Below are positions 1-11,890 of a stretch of DNA of 64,000 nucleotides, one piece after another. The notes under the pieces were generated by a model that ran no database searches, was not told where the DNA came from, and saw only the letters and a list, made by a program, of their open reading frames with translations. The stretch covers positions 53,341,890-53,405,889 of the forward strand of contig CM075760.1 of NCBI GenBank assembly GCA_037974335.1, read 5' to 3'. The translations under genes were made by a program, and so were the position numbers. Numbering within the stretch: the stretch's first letter is position 1; each line of letters opens with the position of its first letter. The stretch is from Prionace glauca. Taxonomy: Eukaryota; Chordata; Chondrichthyes; Carcharhiniformes; Carcharhinidae.

Positions 1-1225
1 GCCCCTTTCTGTATTTTTCTCTGTCTCTCTGTACCTGTTTGTCTCTGTCTCTGTATCGCTGTGTCTCTGTATCTGTGTGTTCCTCTCTATATTTCTCTCT
101 GTGTCTCTCTGTTTCCATGTCTGTGTGTCTCTCATAGATTTCTCTCTGTGTTTCTCTCTTTCTGTCTGTATGTTTGTGTCGCACTGTATCTGTCTGTCTG
201 TCTCTCTCTCTGTATCTGTGTGTCTCTCTGGAACTTTCTCTCTGTATGTGTGCCTCTCTGTATCTGTCTGTCTGTCTCTCTCTCCCCCCCCCCTCTCTCT
301 CTGTATCTGTCTCTCTCTCTCTCTGTATCTATCTCTCTCTGTATCTGTGTCACTCTGTCTCTCTGTCTCTCTCTCTGTATCTGTGTGTGTCTGTATTCTG
401 AAATTGCCCCTGAATCTCTGTCTCTCTCTCTCTCCCTGTCTCTCTCTTTCTCTCTCTCTCTCTCGCTCTGTCTCTCTATGTGTGACACTCTCTCTCTGCG
501 TCTCTCTCTCTTTGACTCTCTATCTCACTCTGTACCTCTCTCTCTCTCTATCTGGGTGGGTATCTCTCTGTCTCTGGGTCTCTCTCTCTCTCTGTCTCTC
601 TGTTTAGCTGTTTCTCTCTCTGTATCTGCATCTCTCTCTCTCAGTCTCTATCTGTGTCTCTCTGTCCGTATCTGTGCATCTCTCTCTCTCTCTCTCTGTA
701 TCTGTCTCATTCTCAGCATCTCTGTAACTCTCTGTGTGTCTATGTGTGTCTCTTTCTGTGTCTGTCTCTGTCTCTCTTTCTCTGTATCTGTGTGTGTCTC
801 TCTCCCTCTCTGTCTGTCTGTCTTTCTCTGTATCTGTCTCTCTCTCTCTCTCTGTATCTGTCTGTCTGTCTATCTCTGTATCCGTGTCTCTCTCTCACTC
901 TGTTGTGTGTCTCTCTCTCTGTCTGTGTGTGTGTCTCTCTCTTTGTCAGTCTGTATCTGTGTCTCTCTGTATCTGTGTGTTTCCTTATATATGTGCCCTT
1001 CTCTGTGTTTTTTCTGTCTCTCTGTAACTGTTTGTCTCTGTCTCTGTATCGCTGTGACTCTGTATGTGTGTCCCTCTCTGTACTTCTCTCTGTGTCTCTC
1101 TATTTCCACGTCTGTGTGTCTGTCGCTGTATTTCTCCCTGTGTTTCTCTCTTTCTGTCTGTATAAGTGTGTCACTCTGTATCAATGTCTCTCTCTCTCTC
1201 TGTATCTGTGTGTGTCTGTATTCTG
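1..1225. repeat. pyrimidine-rich CTCT/CTGT low-complexity tract
   Basis: The plus strand is almost entirely C and T with scattered G (CTCTCTGTATCTGTGT-like words) and no stable period. Long open frames on both strands here encode only Ser/Leu/Cys/Val or Arg/Glu/Thr/Asp runs, so they are artefacts of composition and not genes. Confidence 0.95.
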
Positions 1226-1377
1226 AAACTGCCCCTTAATTTCCCAAGTTGTGAAGGTTTGGGGATTGTTAAACTGCCCCAGAGATGGACAGTTAGGGAC
1301 ACAGGGGAGCCTGAGACGTAGACATTACTGAAACAATTCAATCTCACTAAACCAATGTTTAGTAAGAAAATGGTGCT

Positions 1378-1560
1378 GGGGGAATGAATGGGGTTAAAGG
1401 CTAACAAATCCCCAGGGCCTGATAATCCCAGAGTATTAAAGGAAGTGGTGCTGGAAATATTGGATGTGTTGGTGATCACCTCCCAAAATATCTATAGACT
1501 CTGGAGCAGTTCCTACAGATTGGAGGGTGGCAAATGTAACCCCACTATTTAAAATAATCT
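1378..1560 (+). repeat. LINE fragment (reverse transcriptase N-terminal part)
   Basis: The plus strand reads like the degraded KxPGPDxxxxxVLKE... region of CR1/L2-group reverse transcriptases. It contains words matching 'aatccccagggcctgataa', then 'tattaaaggaagt', then a stretch for an 'EDWR..ANVTP.FK'-type segment near 1520-1555. It is short, degenerate and has no intact frame. The flanks (1226-1377 and 1561-1930) are non-repetitive to my eye and hold nothing I can assign. Confidence 0.6.
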
Positions 1561-1974
1561 TTGAACTTGTGTGTAATTTATCACAGAACACAGGCAGCAT
1601 GGGTTTATCTAGAATGACGGGTTAGTGTCGGTGTGGAGAAGTTATTCCTTCAACTGGGAATCAGTGTAGTTTTGAAATGTGTTGAGGGTTTCTACCTCTC
1701 CCCATTCAATCCTCCCCAACCTCTCTATCGAGGCTCCTTCTCACTTTCTACCAGACAATGGTTTGTGTTGGAGAGCCGGGTGCAGAGGAGATTGAAATGA
1801 AACAGACAGACAGTTCACTCCGACACTGAGAAATGGGAAGCGATGCATTTTGGACAATAAGTTGAGGAGAGAAACCATAAACCAACTGGGAACAAGTGAA
1901 ATTGTGTGTAGGTAAAGGGAGACCTTTTATACCTCTCTCAACCTGTGTCTCTCTCTGTTTCTCACTCTCTGTGT

Positions 1975-2178
1975 CTGGGTCTTCTGTCCATCTCTCCCTC
2001 TGGGAATCTGTGAAAAATACCCACAAATATCAGTCAGTCATTTGCTGTTTCTTCCCAGTGTCCATTTGATGTGAACACAGCACTGAGATATTTCGGACAC
2101 AGTTGTCTCCTCACTAAGGGAACATTCGGATTAGACAGACTCGATTCAGAAAGAACCTTCCCGAAGGTGGGGGAGTCC
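1975..2178 (+). repeat. direct repeat, copy 1 (with 3060-3268)
   Basis: About 200 bp beginning near 'tgtctgggtcttctgtcc' and running through 'gattcagaaagaaccttccc' is repeated almost exactly at 3060-3268. The two copies bracket the pyrimidine tract at 2240-3070, so the tract and one flank were duplicated together or the tract expanded between them. Confidence 0.85.
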
Positions 2179-2235
2179 AGAACTCGGGGTCATAGTTTGA
2201 CAGTCAAGGATAAACCTTTTAGTGATGCATCTTGA
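2110..2235 (+). repeat. LINE 3' tail fragment
   Basis: The words 'cttcccgaaggtgggggag', 'tccagaactcggggtcatag' and 'ggataaacctttt' are the typical 3'-end coding and UTR remnants of CR1-like LINEs in sharks. The fragment is cut off by the next CT tract. Confidence 0.6.
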
Positions 2236-2239
2236 ACAA

Positions 2240-3070
2240 TAATACTCTCTCTCTCTTTATGTGACTTTCTCTTTCTCTCTCTCTCTCTGTCTTTGTCTCT
2301 CTCTGTCTCTGTCTCTCTCTGTATCTCTCTCCCTCTCTCTCTGTCTCTATCTCTCTCTCTGTCCCTGTCTGTCTGTCTCGTTCTGTCACCTCTGTATGTA
2401 TGTGTCTCTCACTCTCTCTGTCTCTCTATTTCTCTCTGCCTCTCTGTATTTCTCTCTGTCTCTCCCTCTCCCTGTCTCTCTCTCTCTCTCTCCGTCTCTC
2501 TCTTTGTCCCTCCCTCTCTCATTCGCTCTCTCTCTATCTGCCTTTGTGTGTGTGTATGTGTCTCTCGCTCTCTCACACACTCTGTCTGTCTGTATGTCTC
2601 TCTCTCTCTCTGTGTCTTTTGTCTCTGTCTTTCTCTCTCTCTCTGTCTCTCCCTGTGTTTTTCTCTCTCCCTGTGTGTGTCTCTCCCTGTCTCTCTCTCT
2701 CTCTCCCTGTGTGTGTGTCTCTCTCTGTGTCTCTCTTCGTGCCTCTCTCTCTATCTCCCTCCCTGTGTCTCTGTCTCCCCGCATGTCTCTCTCCCTCTGT
2801 CTCTCTTTTGTTCTCTATATCTCTCTCACTCTCTCTGTCTCTCTGTGTGTCTCTCTTTGTGTCTTTCTCTCTTTGTCTCTCTCTCTCTTTGTGTGTGTGT
2901 CTCTCTCGCTTTGTGTGTGTGTCTCTCTCTCTCTCTGTCTCTCTCTCTCTTTCTGTGTCTCTCTCTCTCTGTATCTGTATTTCTCTCTATATTTCTCTCT
3001 CCTTGTCTCTCTCTCTATATATCTGTGTGTGTGTCTCTGTCTCTCAATCTGTGTCTCTCTCTGTGTCTGG
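2240..3070. repeat. pyrimidine-rich CTCT low-complexity tract
   Basis: A plus-strand C/T tract with scattered G, similar in composition to 1-1225. Open frames in it are compositional. Confidence 0.95.
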
Positions 3071-3268
3071 GTCTTCTGTCCATCTCTCCCTCTCTGGGAA
3101 TCTGTGAAAAATACCCACAAATATCAGTCAGTCATTTGCTGTTTCTTCCCAGTGTCCATTTGATGTGAACACAGCACTGAGATATTTCGGACACAGTTGT
3201 CTCCTCACTAAGGGAACATTCGGATTAGACAGACTCGATTCAGAAAGAACCTTCCCGATGGTGGGGGA
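3060..3268 (+). repeat. direct repeat, copy 2 (with 1975-2178)
   Basis: Second copy of the ~200-bp sequence described at 1975-2178. It differs by a few small changes and leads into a longer LINE tail than copy 1 does. Confidence 0.85.
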
Positions 3269-3535
3269 ATCCAGAACTCCCATAGTTTGAGGGGAAAGGG
3301 GAAACCTTTTCGGGCTGAGGTGGGAGAAATCCCTTCACCCAGAGAGTGGGGAGTGTGTGGGATTCAGCCCCACAGAAAGTAGCTGAGGATAAAACATTGT
3401 CTGATTCCCACTGGGAATGAGATGGAGCTCTTGGGGCTAATGTGGGATCAGGATATTGAATTTGATGATCAGAATGAATGTAGGAGGAGACTGGAAGGGC
3501 TGAGTGGCCTCCTGCTTTTAGTTTCTGTGTTTATA
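3205..3535 (+). repeat. CR1-like LINE 3' end
   Basis: The order of words is typical of shark CR1-like 3' ends: 'ggaatccagaactc', 'cttcacccagagagtgggg', 'ccacagaaagtagctgagg', 'atggagctcttggggctaa', 'atcaggatattgaatttgat', 'gggctgagtggcctcctgct'. It is 5' truncated and not coding. Confidence 0.75.
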
Positions 3536-4300
3536 AATGATGAAAAGACAGAAGCAGTGGGAGTTCAATATGTGTGGATATCTCACAGCTGGATTCACAC
3601 AATCCACACAGCAATTTCTGGGATAGTTCGGGAATGCTGTAAATGATGTGAGATGCAGTGTGCAGGGTACCTTCATGTTGTAATGTTACTCCCAAACTGT
3701 CACCCCCACAGGATCCACATTTCTGTGTAATGTCAGTGAAACATCAGCTCAGTGAGTTCAGGTTCAATGTTTAAAATAACCAGTCCCTTTTCTGTGGCTG
3801 CTTTGGGGAATGTCAGTGGGATGTAGTTTCCAGGCAAGTGTGAACAATTGTTTCGGGGAACCATTGGAAGCAGTTTCCATTGAGAGCTTCCTGCATTCTA
3901 GAAATGTGTGGGATCTATTCAGAGATAGGAAATGGATGGGGGAATAAAGATGCAGTTTGGTGTTAATTACATGAGACTGTCGGCTTTGAAGATTCCCCAG
4001 TTCCATGTGCTTAGAGTCAGGAGGGATTAAAGCAACGTTCATCATTCAAATTCTTCAGATAAGTTTCAAAGTGAGTGAGAGACAGAATACACAATCTCTG
4101 AGACAGAGAGAGACACATCTGTATTCACAGCTTCAACTCCATGTTGCAATCTGAGGAGCTGAGATCCTGGTTGAATTAAACACGAGTTCACACTGGGATG
4201 CTGAACAATTTGAGTTCTGTTTGTTCTCTCCTTAAAATAAATCTAAAAATCTGCAATGAAAAATTCCCTGGACAGAGCAGAAGGAATTTTACTCTGTGTC
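3536..4300. repeat. duplicated module A, copy 1 (left part, unassigned sequence)
   Basis: Paralogous to 14316-15075 and 25750-26480. From about 3750 to 4300 it is near-identical to 14526-15075. The stretch 3536-3750 is a more diverged homologue of the same module. I recognise no coding domain on either strand. A ~90-residue minus-strand frame (3764-4045) recurs in copy 2 but matches no family I know. Confidence 0.7.
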
Positions 4301-4324
4301 CTGTATTTGGATTGGAAGTGTTTG

Positions 4325-4560
4325 ATGAGCATGCGTTGGCACAGTGGTTGGCACTGCTGCCTCCCAGCGCCAGGGACCGGGGTTCAATCCCAGCCCTGGG
4401 TCACTGTCTGTACGGAGATTCTCCCCGTGTCTGCGTGGGTTTCCTCCGGGTGCTCTGGTTTCCTCCCTCAGTCCCCAGATGTGCAGGTTAGGTGAATTGG
4501 CCGTGCTAAATTGTCCCTGAGTGTCAGGGGATGTGTAGGTTAGGGGGGATTAGCCAGGAA
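4325..4560 (+). repeat. tRNA-derived SINE (elasmobranch type)
   Basis: The tRNA-like head carries an A box (TTGGCACAGTGG, about 4336-4347) and a B box (GGGTTCAATCC, about 4380-4390). These are followed by the characteristic body words 'gtctgcgtgggtttcctccg' and 'gatgtgcaggttaggtgaat', then 'ggccgtgctaaattgtccct'. The same insertion is present in the duplicated modules at 15103 and 29341. It therefore predates the segmental duplication. Confidence 0.85.
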
Positions 4561-4561
4561 A

Positions 4562-5275
4562 GTGAACCTTCCCCCTTATCCTTTTATCCCCTTTGCCCCA
4601 AGTGCTGTATCTAACAGCCCCTCGGAAACATTCAATGTTTTGTCCTCAACTACTTTCTGTGTTGGTGAATTCCACAGGCTGACCCCTCTCTGGGTGAAGA
4701 GATTTCTCCTCATCTCTGTCCTAAACCGTCTCCCCTGTATCCTCAGACTGTGAGCCCTGGTTCTGGACACCCCCACCACAGGGATCATCCTTCTGGCACC
4801 TACCCGTGTCTGGTCCTGTTAGAATTTTATTGATTTTGATGAGTTCGCCCCCTCACTCTTCTGATCTCCAGTGAATACAATCCCAACCCACTCAATCTCT
4901 CCTCATTCGTCAGTCCCTCCATCCCAGGGATCCATCTGGGAAACCTTCTCCGGGCTCCCTCTGGTGCAAGAACATCCTTCCTCAGATACAGAGAGCCAAA
5001 CTGTCCACAATATTCGGGCTGTGGTCTCACCAAGGCCCTGTCTAATTGCAGCAAGACCCTCTTCCTGTTCTCCAATCCTCTCGCTATGGGGGCCAACATC
5101 CCATTGGCCTTTTCTCCTGCCTCCTGCCCCTGCACGCTTGCCTCCAGCGATTGGTGTGTGAGGGACACCCAGGTCTCCTTGTACATTCCCCGCTCCTCAT
5201 TTATGGCCATTCAGACTGTAATCCGCCTCCCCCTTTCTGCTCCCAAAGTGGAGAACCTCACATTTGCTGCTTAAT
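4562..5275 (-). repeat. CR1/L2-group LINE, C-terminal reverse transcriptase fragment
   Basis: The minus strand reads through the RT C-terminal region. A conserved block equivalent to 'ALVRPQPEYCGQFGS' is followed by 'RKDVLAPEGARRRFPR', then 'IPGMEGLTNEERLSGLGLYS' and 'EIRRVRG'. After this comes the 3'-end segment with LFTQRGVSLWNSP-type words. The element is 5' truncated and there is no full open frame. The same insertion is found at 15340-16055 and 29580-30300. Confidence 0.85.
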
Positions 5276-5384
5276 ACCTCCCTTTCCCCCATTAGGATCA
5301 TTCCTAAAACCAATCACTTTTCACCAAATCTGTGGGGCGTCTGTCCCTAAACTCGCCTGTGACTCAGTGTCTAATTTTTCACTC

Positions 5385-5460
5385 TTGGTTCCTGTGAAGC
5401 ATCTCAGGGACAATTCTGTTCAAGGTGCTACATAAATGCAAGTTGTTGTTGTGTGTGTGT
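5385..5460 (+). repeat. SINE-like 3' tail (ataaatgcaagttgttgttg)
   Basis: Ends in 'aggtgctacataaatgcaag' followed by (TTG)n. This resembles the common shark short-repeat 3' end 'ggcgctatataaatgcaag'. Duplicated at 16165-16230 and 30395-30470. The rest to 5640 is GT/CT simple sequence and unassigned. Confidence 0.55.
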
Positions 5461-5639
5461 GTCTGAGTGTCAGCGTCTGTCCATGTCCGGGACACTGCAG
5501 GTTACAGAGAACGGTTCACTCTGGTCTGTGACTGTCCATCTCGTGTGTGTCTCAGTGTCAGCTCTGTAACACGCACAGCACAATCCCATCCTGTTTCTGT
5601 CTCTCTCTGTCTCTGGATCTGGATCTCTCTCTCTCTCTC

Positions 5640-5810
5640 TGAAGAATGCTTTCTATGGGGCATCTGTAAAAAATGGGGAGAGTTGTAGCTGACATGTCAA
5701 ATTTCCTCAGTCTTCGGAGAAAGTAGCGGCGTTGGTGAGGCTTTCTTAACGATAGTGTTGGTGTGGAGGGACTAGGACAGGTTGTTGGGGATCTGGACAC
5801 CTAAAAACTT
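5640..5810 (-). repeat. LINE reverse transcriptase C-terminal fragment (different family)
   Basis: The minus strand encodes 'RRYFLRRLRKFDMS' and 'IFYRCPIESIL', a well-known end-of-RT signature of L2/Rex-like fish LINEs. It is preceded by a degenerate 'FKFLGVQIPNNLS' segment. It is a short dead fragment. Confidence 0.7.
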
Positions 5811-5814
5811 GAAG

Positions 5815-5970
5815 CTCCCAATGTGCGGGTTAGGTGGAGTGACCGTGCTAAATTTCCCCTCAGTGTCGGGGGATTAAATATGTGGGGTTATGGGGATAGG
5901 AGCTGGGTGGGATTGGTGACAATACAGCCTCAATGGGCTGAATGGCCTCTCTCTGCACTGCTGGGATTCA
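5815..5970 (+). repeat. tRNA-SINE 3' body fragment
   Basis: Head-less SINE: 'tgcgggttaggtggagtgac', 'cgtgctaaatttcccctcag', 'ggttatggggataggagctg', then 'gggctgaatggcctctct' and 'gctgggattc'. These match the 3' half of the shark tRNA-SINE family. Confidence 0.7.
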
Positions 5971-6380
5971 TAAGAACATAAGAACATAAGAAATAGGAGC
6001 AGGAGTAGGCCATCTGGCCCTTCGAGCCTGCCCCGCCATTCAATAAGATCATGGCTGATCTGTCGTGACTCAGCTCCACCTTCCCGCCCTCTCCCCATAA
6101 CCCTTAATCCCTTCTCTTATCAAAAACCCATCAACCCGTTTCTTAAAAATATTTAGCGAGGCAGCCTCCACCACTTCAACGGGCAGAGAATTCCAGAGAT
6201 TCACCACCCTTTGAGTGAAGAAGTTCCTCCTCAACTCTGTTCTAAACCGCCCCCCCTTTATCTTGAGGCTGTGCCCTCTAGTCCTACTGTCTTTTTTGAG
6301 CGGGAACAGTCTCTCCACCTCTATCCTATCCATCCCATTCTGTGAACACTGCGTGACCCTCTCCATCTCAATCACTTCCT
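5971..6380 (-). repeat. CR1-like LINE 3' end
   Basis: The minus strand encodes 'RGHSLKIKGGRFRTELRRNF' followed by 'FTQRVVNLWNSLPVEVVEA' and a short 3' UTR. It ends in the octamer-like tail TTCTTATGTTCTTATGTTC (plus-strand 'gaacataagaacataagaa' at about 5971). A longer copy of the same family lies at 63325-63790. Confidence 0.85.
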
Positions 6381-6384
6381 CGTT

Positions 6385-8545
6385 CTCTCTGTAACCCTCT
6401 CTCTCTCTGTTACTCTCTCTCTCTATCCTCTCTCTCTCTCTCTCTCTCTCTATCCTGACACTCTCTCTGTGTTACTCTCTCTGTGTTACTCTCTCTCTGT
6501 CATGTCTCTCTCTCTCTCTGTTATTCTGTCTCTCTCTTTCTCTCTATCCTGTCTCTCACCCTCTGTCTCTCACTCTCTGTCTCTCTCTCTCTGTCTATCC
6601 TCTCTCTCTCTGTCTCTCTCTCTCTATCATGTCTCTCTCCCTCTGTTGCTCTCTCTCTCAATCCTGTCACTCACTCTCTCTCTATCCTGTCTCTTTTTCT
6701 GTTACTCTCTCTCTCTATCCTGTCTCTCTCTCTCTATCCTGTCTCTCTCTCTCTCTGTTATTCTCTCCCTCTCTATCCTCTGTCTCTGTTACTCGTTCTC
6801 TATATCCTGTCTCTCTCTCACTGTTACTCTCTATCCTCTCTCTCTCTATCCTCTCACTCACTATCCTGTCTCTCTCTCTGTTATTCTCTCTCTCTCTATC
6901 CTCTCTCTCTGTTACTCGCTCTCTATATCCTGTCTCTCTCTCACTGTTACTCTCTATCCTCTCTCTCTCTATCCTCTCTCTCTCTATCCTTTCTCTCGCT
7001 ATCCTCTCTCTCTCTATCCTCTCACTCTCTATCCTGTCTCTCTCTCTGTTATTCTCTCTCTCTCTATCCTCTCTCTCTGTTACTAGCTCTCTATATCCTG
7101 TCTCTCTCTCACTGTTACTCTCTATCCTCTCTCTCTATCCTCTCTCTCTCTATCCTCTCTCTCTCTATCCTTTCTATCTCTCTATCCTCCCTCTCTCTAT
7201 CCTCTCTCTCTCCATCCTCTCTCTTTCTATCCTGTCTCTCTCTCTCTGTTACTCTCACTCTCTATCCTGTCTCTCTCTCTCTTTCTCTCTCTGTTACTCT
7301 CTCTCTCTGTTACTCTCTCTCTCTATCCTCTCTCTCTCTATCCTCTCTCTCTCTGTGCTCTCTCTCTCTCTGTTACTCTCTCTCTCTATCCTGTCTCTCT
7401 GTAGCTCTCTCTCTCTCTGTTACTCTCTCTCTCTGTTACTCTCTCTCTCTATCCTGTCTCTCTCTCTATCCTGTCTCTCTCTCTATCCTGTCTCTCTCTA
7501 TCCTGTCTCTCTCTCTCTGTTACTCTCTCTATATCCTGTCTCTCTCTCTCTCTGTTACTCGCTCTCTCTCTATCATGTCTCTCTCCCTCTGTTGCTCTCT
7601 CTCTCTATCCTCTCACTCACTCTCTCTCTATCATGTCTGTTTTTCAGTTACTCTCTCTATCCTGTCTCTCTCTCTCTGTCTCTCTCTCTCTCTCTGTCTC
7701 TCTCCCTCTCTATCCTCTCTCTCTCTCTGTTATTCTCTTTCTCTACATCCTCTCTCTCCCTCTCCCTATTACTGTCTCTCTATCCTGTCTCTCTCTCTTT
7801 CTCTCTCTGTTACTCTCTCTCTATCCTGAATCTCTCTCTCTCTGTTACTCAAACACTATCCTGTCTCTCACTCTCTGCTACTCTCTCTCTCTCTATCCCG
7901 TATCTCTCTCTCTCTATCTCTCTCTGTTACTCTCTCTTTATCCTCTCTCTGTCTCTCTCTCTCTATCCTCTCTCTCTCTCTCTATCCTCTCTCTCTGTTA
8001 CGCGCTCTCTATATCCTGTCTCTCTCTCGCTGTTACTATCTATCCTCTCTCTCTCTATCCTCTCTCTCTATCCTCTCTCTCTCTATCCTCTCTCTCTCTG
8101 TTACTCTCTCTCTATCCTGTCTCTCTCTCTCTGTTACTCTCACTCTCTATCCTGTCTCTCTCTCTGTTACTCTCTCTCTCTATCCTGTCTCTCTTTCTCT
8201 CTCTGTTACTCTGTCTCTCTGTTACTCTCTCTCTGTTACTCTCTCTCTGTTACTCTGTCTCTATCCTCTCTCTCGCTATCCTCTCGCTCTCTGTTACTCT
8301 CTCTGTTACTCACTCTATCCTGTCTCTCTCTCTCTTTCTCTCTGTTACTCTCTCTCTCTCTGTTATTCTCTCTCTCTATCCTGTCTCTCACTCTATCCTG
8401 TCTCTTTTTCTGTTACTCTCTCTCTATCCTGTCTCTCTCTCTCTGTTACTCTCTCTCTATGCTGTCTCTCTCTCTCTGTTACTCTCTCTCTCTCCATAAC
8501 TCTCTCTCTCTTTATCCTGTCTCTCTCTGTCTCTCTCTCTCTATC

Positions 8546-8576
<31 letters not shown>

Positions 8577-10900
8577 CTCTATCCTCTCTCTCACTATCCT
8601 CTCTCACTCTCTGTTACTCTCTCTATCCTCTCTCTCTCTCTATCCTCTCTCTCTATCCTCTCTCTCTGTTACTCTCTCTCTCTATCTTGTCTCTCTCTAT
8701 ATATCCTGTCTCTCTCTCTCTGTTACTCTCCCTCTATATCCTGTCTCTCTCTCTCTGTTACTCTCTCTCTGTCTGTTACTCTCTCTCTCTATCCTGTCTC
8801 TCTCTCTCTGTTACTCTCTCTCTATCCTGTCGCTCTCTCTCTCTCTCTCTCTGTTACTCTCTCTCTCTATCCTGACACTCTCTCTCTGTCCTGACACTCT
8901 CTCTGTGTTACTCTCTCTCTGTCATGTCTCTCTCTCTCTCTGTTATTCTGTCTCTCTCTTTCTCTCTATCCTGTCTCTCACCCTCTGTCTCTCACTCTCT
9001 GTCTCTCTCTCTCTGTCTATCCTCTCTCTCTCTATCTCTCTGTCTCTCTGTCTCTCTCTCTATCATGTCTCTCTCCCTCTGTTGCTCTCTCTCTCAATCC
9101 TGTCACTCACTCTCTCTCTATCCTGTCTCTTTTTCTGTTACTCTTTCTCTCTATCCTGTCTCTCTCTCTCTATCCTGTCTCTCTCTCTCTGTTATTCTCT
9201 CTCTCTCTATCCTCTGTCTCTGTTACTCGTTCTCTATATCCTGTCTCTCTCTCACTGTTACTCTCTATCCTCTCTCTCTCTATCCTCTCTGTCTCTATCC
9301 TCTCACTCTCTATCCTGTCTCTCTCTCTGTTATTCTCTCTCTCTCTATCCTCTCTCTCTGTTACTCTCTCTCTCTATCCTGTCTCTCTATCCTGTCTCTC
9401 TCTCTCTCTCTGTTACTCTCTCTCTATGCTGTCTCTCTCTCTCTCTCTGTTACTCTCCCGCTCTATCCTGTCTCTCTCTCTCTGTCTCTCTCCCTCGCTA
9501 TCCTGTCTCTCTCTCTCTGTTACTCTCTCTCTCTCTCTCTGTTATTCACCCGCTCTATCCTGTCTCTCTCTATCCTGTCTCTCTCTCTCTATCCTGCCTC
9601 TGTCACTCTCCCTCTCTATCCTGTTACTCTCCCTCTCTATCCTGTCTCTCTGTCTCTCTCTGTTACTCTCTCTCTATCCTCTCTCTCTCTCTGTTACTCT
9701 CTCTCTCTATCCTGTCTCTCTCTCTCTGTTACTCTCTCTCTATCCTGTCTCTCTCTCTCTGTCTCTCTCTCTCGCTATCCTGTCTCTGTCACTCTCCCTC
9801 TCTATCCTGTTACTCTCCCTCTCTATTCTGTCTCTCTATCCTGTCTCTCTCTCTCTCTCTCTGTTACTCTCTCTCTATCCTCTCTCTCTCTCTCTGTTAC
9901 TCTCTCTCTCTCTGTTACTCTCTCTCTCTATCCTGTCTCTCTCTCTCTCTATCCTGTCTCTTATTCTGTTCCTCTCTCTCTCTATCCTGCCTCTCTCTCT
10001 CTTACTCTCTCTCTATCCTGTCTCACTCTCTATCCTGTCTCTTATTCTGTTACTCCCTGTCTCTATCCTGTTGCGCTCTCTCTCTCTCTCATACTCTCCC
10101 TCTCTATCCTCTCTCTCTCTCTGTTACTCTCTCTATCTCTCTCTCTCTATCCTGTCTCTGCTCCTCTCCCTCTCTATCCTGTCCCTCTCTCTCTGTTACA
10201 CACTCTCTCTCTATCCTGTCTGTTACTCTCTCTCTCTCTGTTACTCTCCCTCTCTATCCTCTCTCTCTCTCTCTGTTACACACTCTCTCTCTATCCTGTC
10301 TCTCTCTCTCTGTTACTCTCTCTCTCTCTGTTACACACTCCCTCTCTATCCTGTCTCTCTCTCTCTGTTATTCTTTCTCTCTCTGTTACACTCTCTCTCC
10401 ATATCCTGTCTATCTGTCTCTGTTTGTCTCTCTATCCTGTGTGTCTCTCTCTGTGACACTCTCTCTCTCTATCCTGTCTCTGTCTCTGTTACTCTCTCTC
10501 TCTGTCCTGTCTCTCTCTCTCTCTGTTACACTCTCTCTCTGTTACTCTCTCTCTCTATCCTGTCTCTCTCTGTTACTCTCTCTGTCTGTTAATCTCTCTC
10601 TCTGTTAATCCCTCTCTCTATCCTGTCTCTCTCTGTCTGTTACTCCCTCTCTCTATCCTGTCTCTCTCTCTCTGTTACTCTCTCTCTCTGTTACTCTCTC
10701 TCTATCCTTACTCTCTCTCTCTCTGTTACTCTCTCTCTGTTACCCTCTCTGTCTCTATCCTGTCTCACTCTCTCTCTGTTACTCTCTCTCTGTTACTCTC
10801 TTTGTCTGTTACTCTCTCTCTCTGTTACTCTCTCTCTGTTACCCTCTCTCTCTCTATCCTGTCACTCTCTCTCTGTTACTTTCTCTCTCTCTATCCTGTC
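6385..10900. repeat. pyrimidine-rich tract with TATCCTGTCTCTC and GTTACTCTC words
   Basis: About 4.5 kb of CTCT punctuated by 'tatcctgtctctctct' and 'gttactctctctct' words. Part is itself duplicated: 8890-9310 closely repeats 6470-6850. It has no coding meaning. The long plus-strand frames are Ser/Leu/Tyr/Cys runs. Confidence 0.93.
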
Positions 10901-10904
10901 TCTC

Positions 10905-11890
10905 TCTCTCTGTCTGTTACTCTCTCTCTCTCTATCCTGTCTCTCTCTCTCTCTGTCTGTTACTCCCTCTCTCTATCCTGTCTCTCTCTCTCTGTCTGTT
11001 ACTCCCTCTCTCTATCCTGTCTCTCTCTCTCTGTCTGTTACTCCCTCTCTCTATCCTGTCTCTCTCTCTCTGTCTGTTACTCCCTCTCTCTATCCTGTCT
11101 CTCTCTCTCTGTCTGTTACTCCCTCTCTCTATCCTGTCTCTCTCTCTCTGTCTGTTACTCCCTCTCTCTATCCTGTCTCTCTCTCTCTGTCTGTTACTCT
11201 CTCTCTCTCTATCCTGTCTCTCTCTCTCTGTCTGTTACTCACTCTCTCTATCCTGTCTCTCTCTCTCTGTCTGTTACTCCCTCTCTCTATCCTGTCTCTC
11301 TCTCTCTGTCTGTTACTCCCTCTCTCTATCCTGTCTCTCTCTCTCTGTCTGTTACTCCCTCTCTCTATCCTGTCTCTCTCTCTCTGTCTGTTACTCCCTC
11401 TCTCTATCCTGTCTCTCTCTCTCTGTCTGTTACTCCCTCTCTCTATCCTGTCTCTCTCTCTCTGTCTGTTACTCTCCCTCTCTCTATCCTGTCTCTCTCT
11501 CTCTATCCTGTCTCTCTCTCTCTCTCTGTTACTCCCTCTCTCTATCCTGTCTCTCTCTCTCTGTCTGTTACTCACTCTCTCTATCCTGTCTCTCTCTCTC
11601 TATCCTGTCTCTCTCTCTCTCTCTGTTACTCCCTCTCTCTATCCTGTCTCTCTCTCTCTGTCTGTTACTCCCTCTCTCTATCCTGTCTCTCTCTCTCTGT
11701 CTGTTACTCCCTCTCTCTATCCTGTCTCTCTCTCTCTCTCTGTTGCTCCCTCTCTCTATCCTGTCTCTCTCTCTCTCTCTGTTACTCCCTCTCTCTATCC
11801 TGTCTCTCTCTCTCTGTCTGTTACTCCCTCTCTCTATCCTGTCTCTCTCTCTCTGTCTGTTACTCTCTCTCTCTCTATCCTGTCTCTCTG
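10905..11890. repeat. 39-bp tandem array (about 24 copies)
   Basis: The unit contains 'gttactccctctctctatcc' followed by 'tgtctctctctctctgtct', 39 bp in all. It is highly regular from about 10960 to 11880. Because 39 is a multiple of three, several frames stay open on both strands (13-residue periodic frames). These are not genes. The near-identity of units implies recent homogenisation. Confidence 0.9.

Noticed and set aside
4325-4400. tRNA gene
   Set aside because: A and B boxes are present but the stems do not close into a cloverleaf and the sequence continues as a SINE body. It is a tRNA-derived SINE head.
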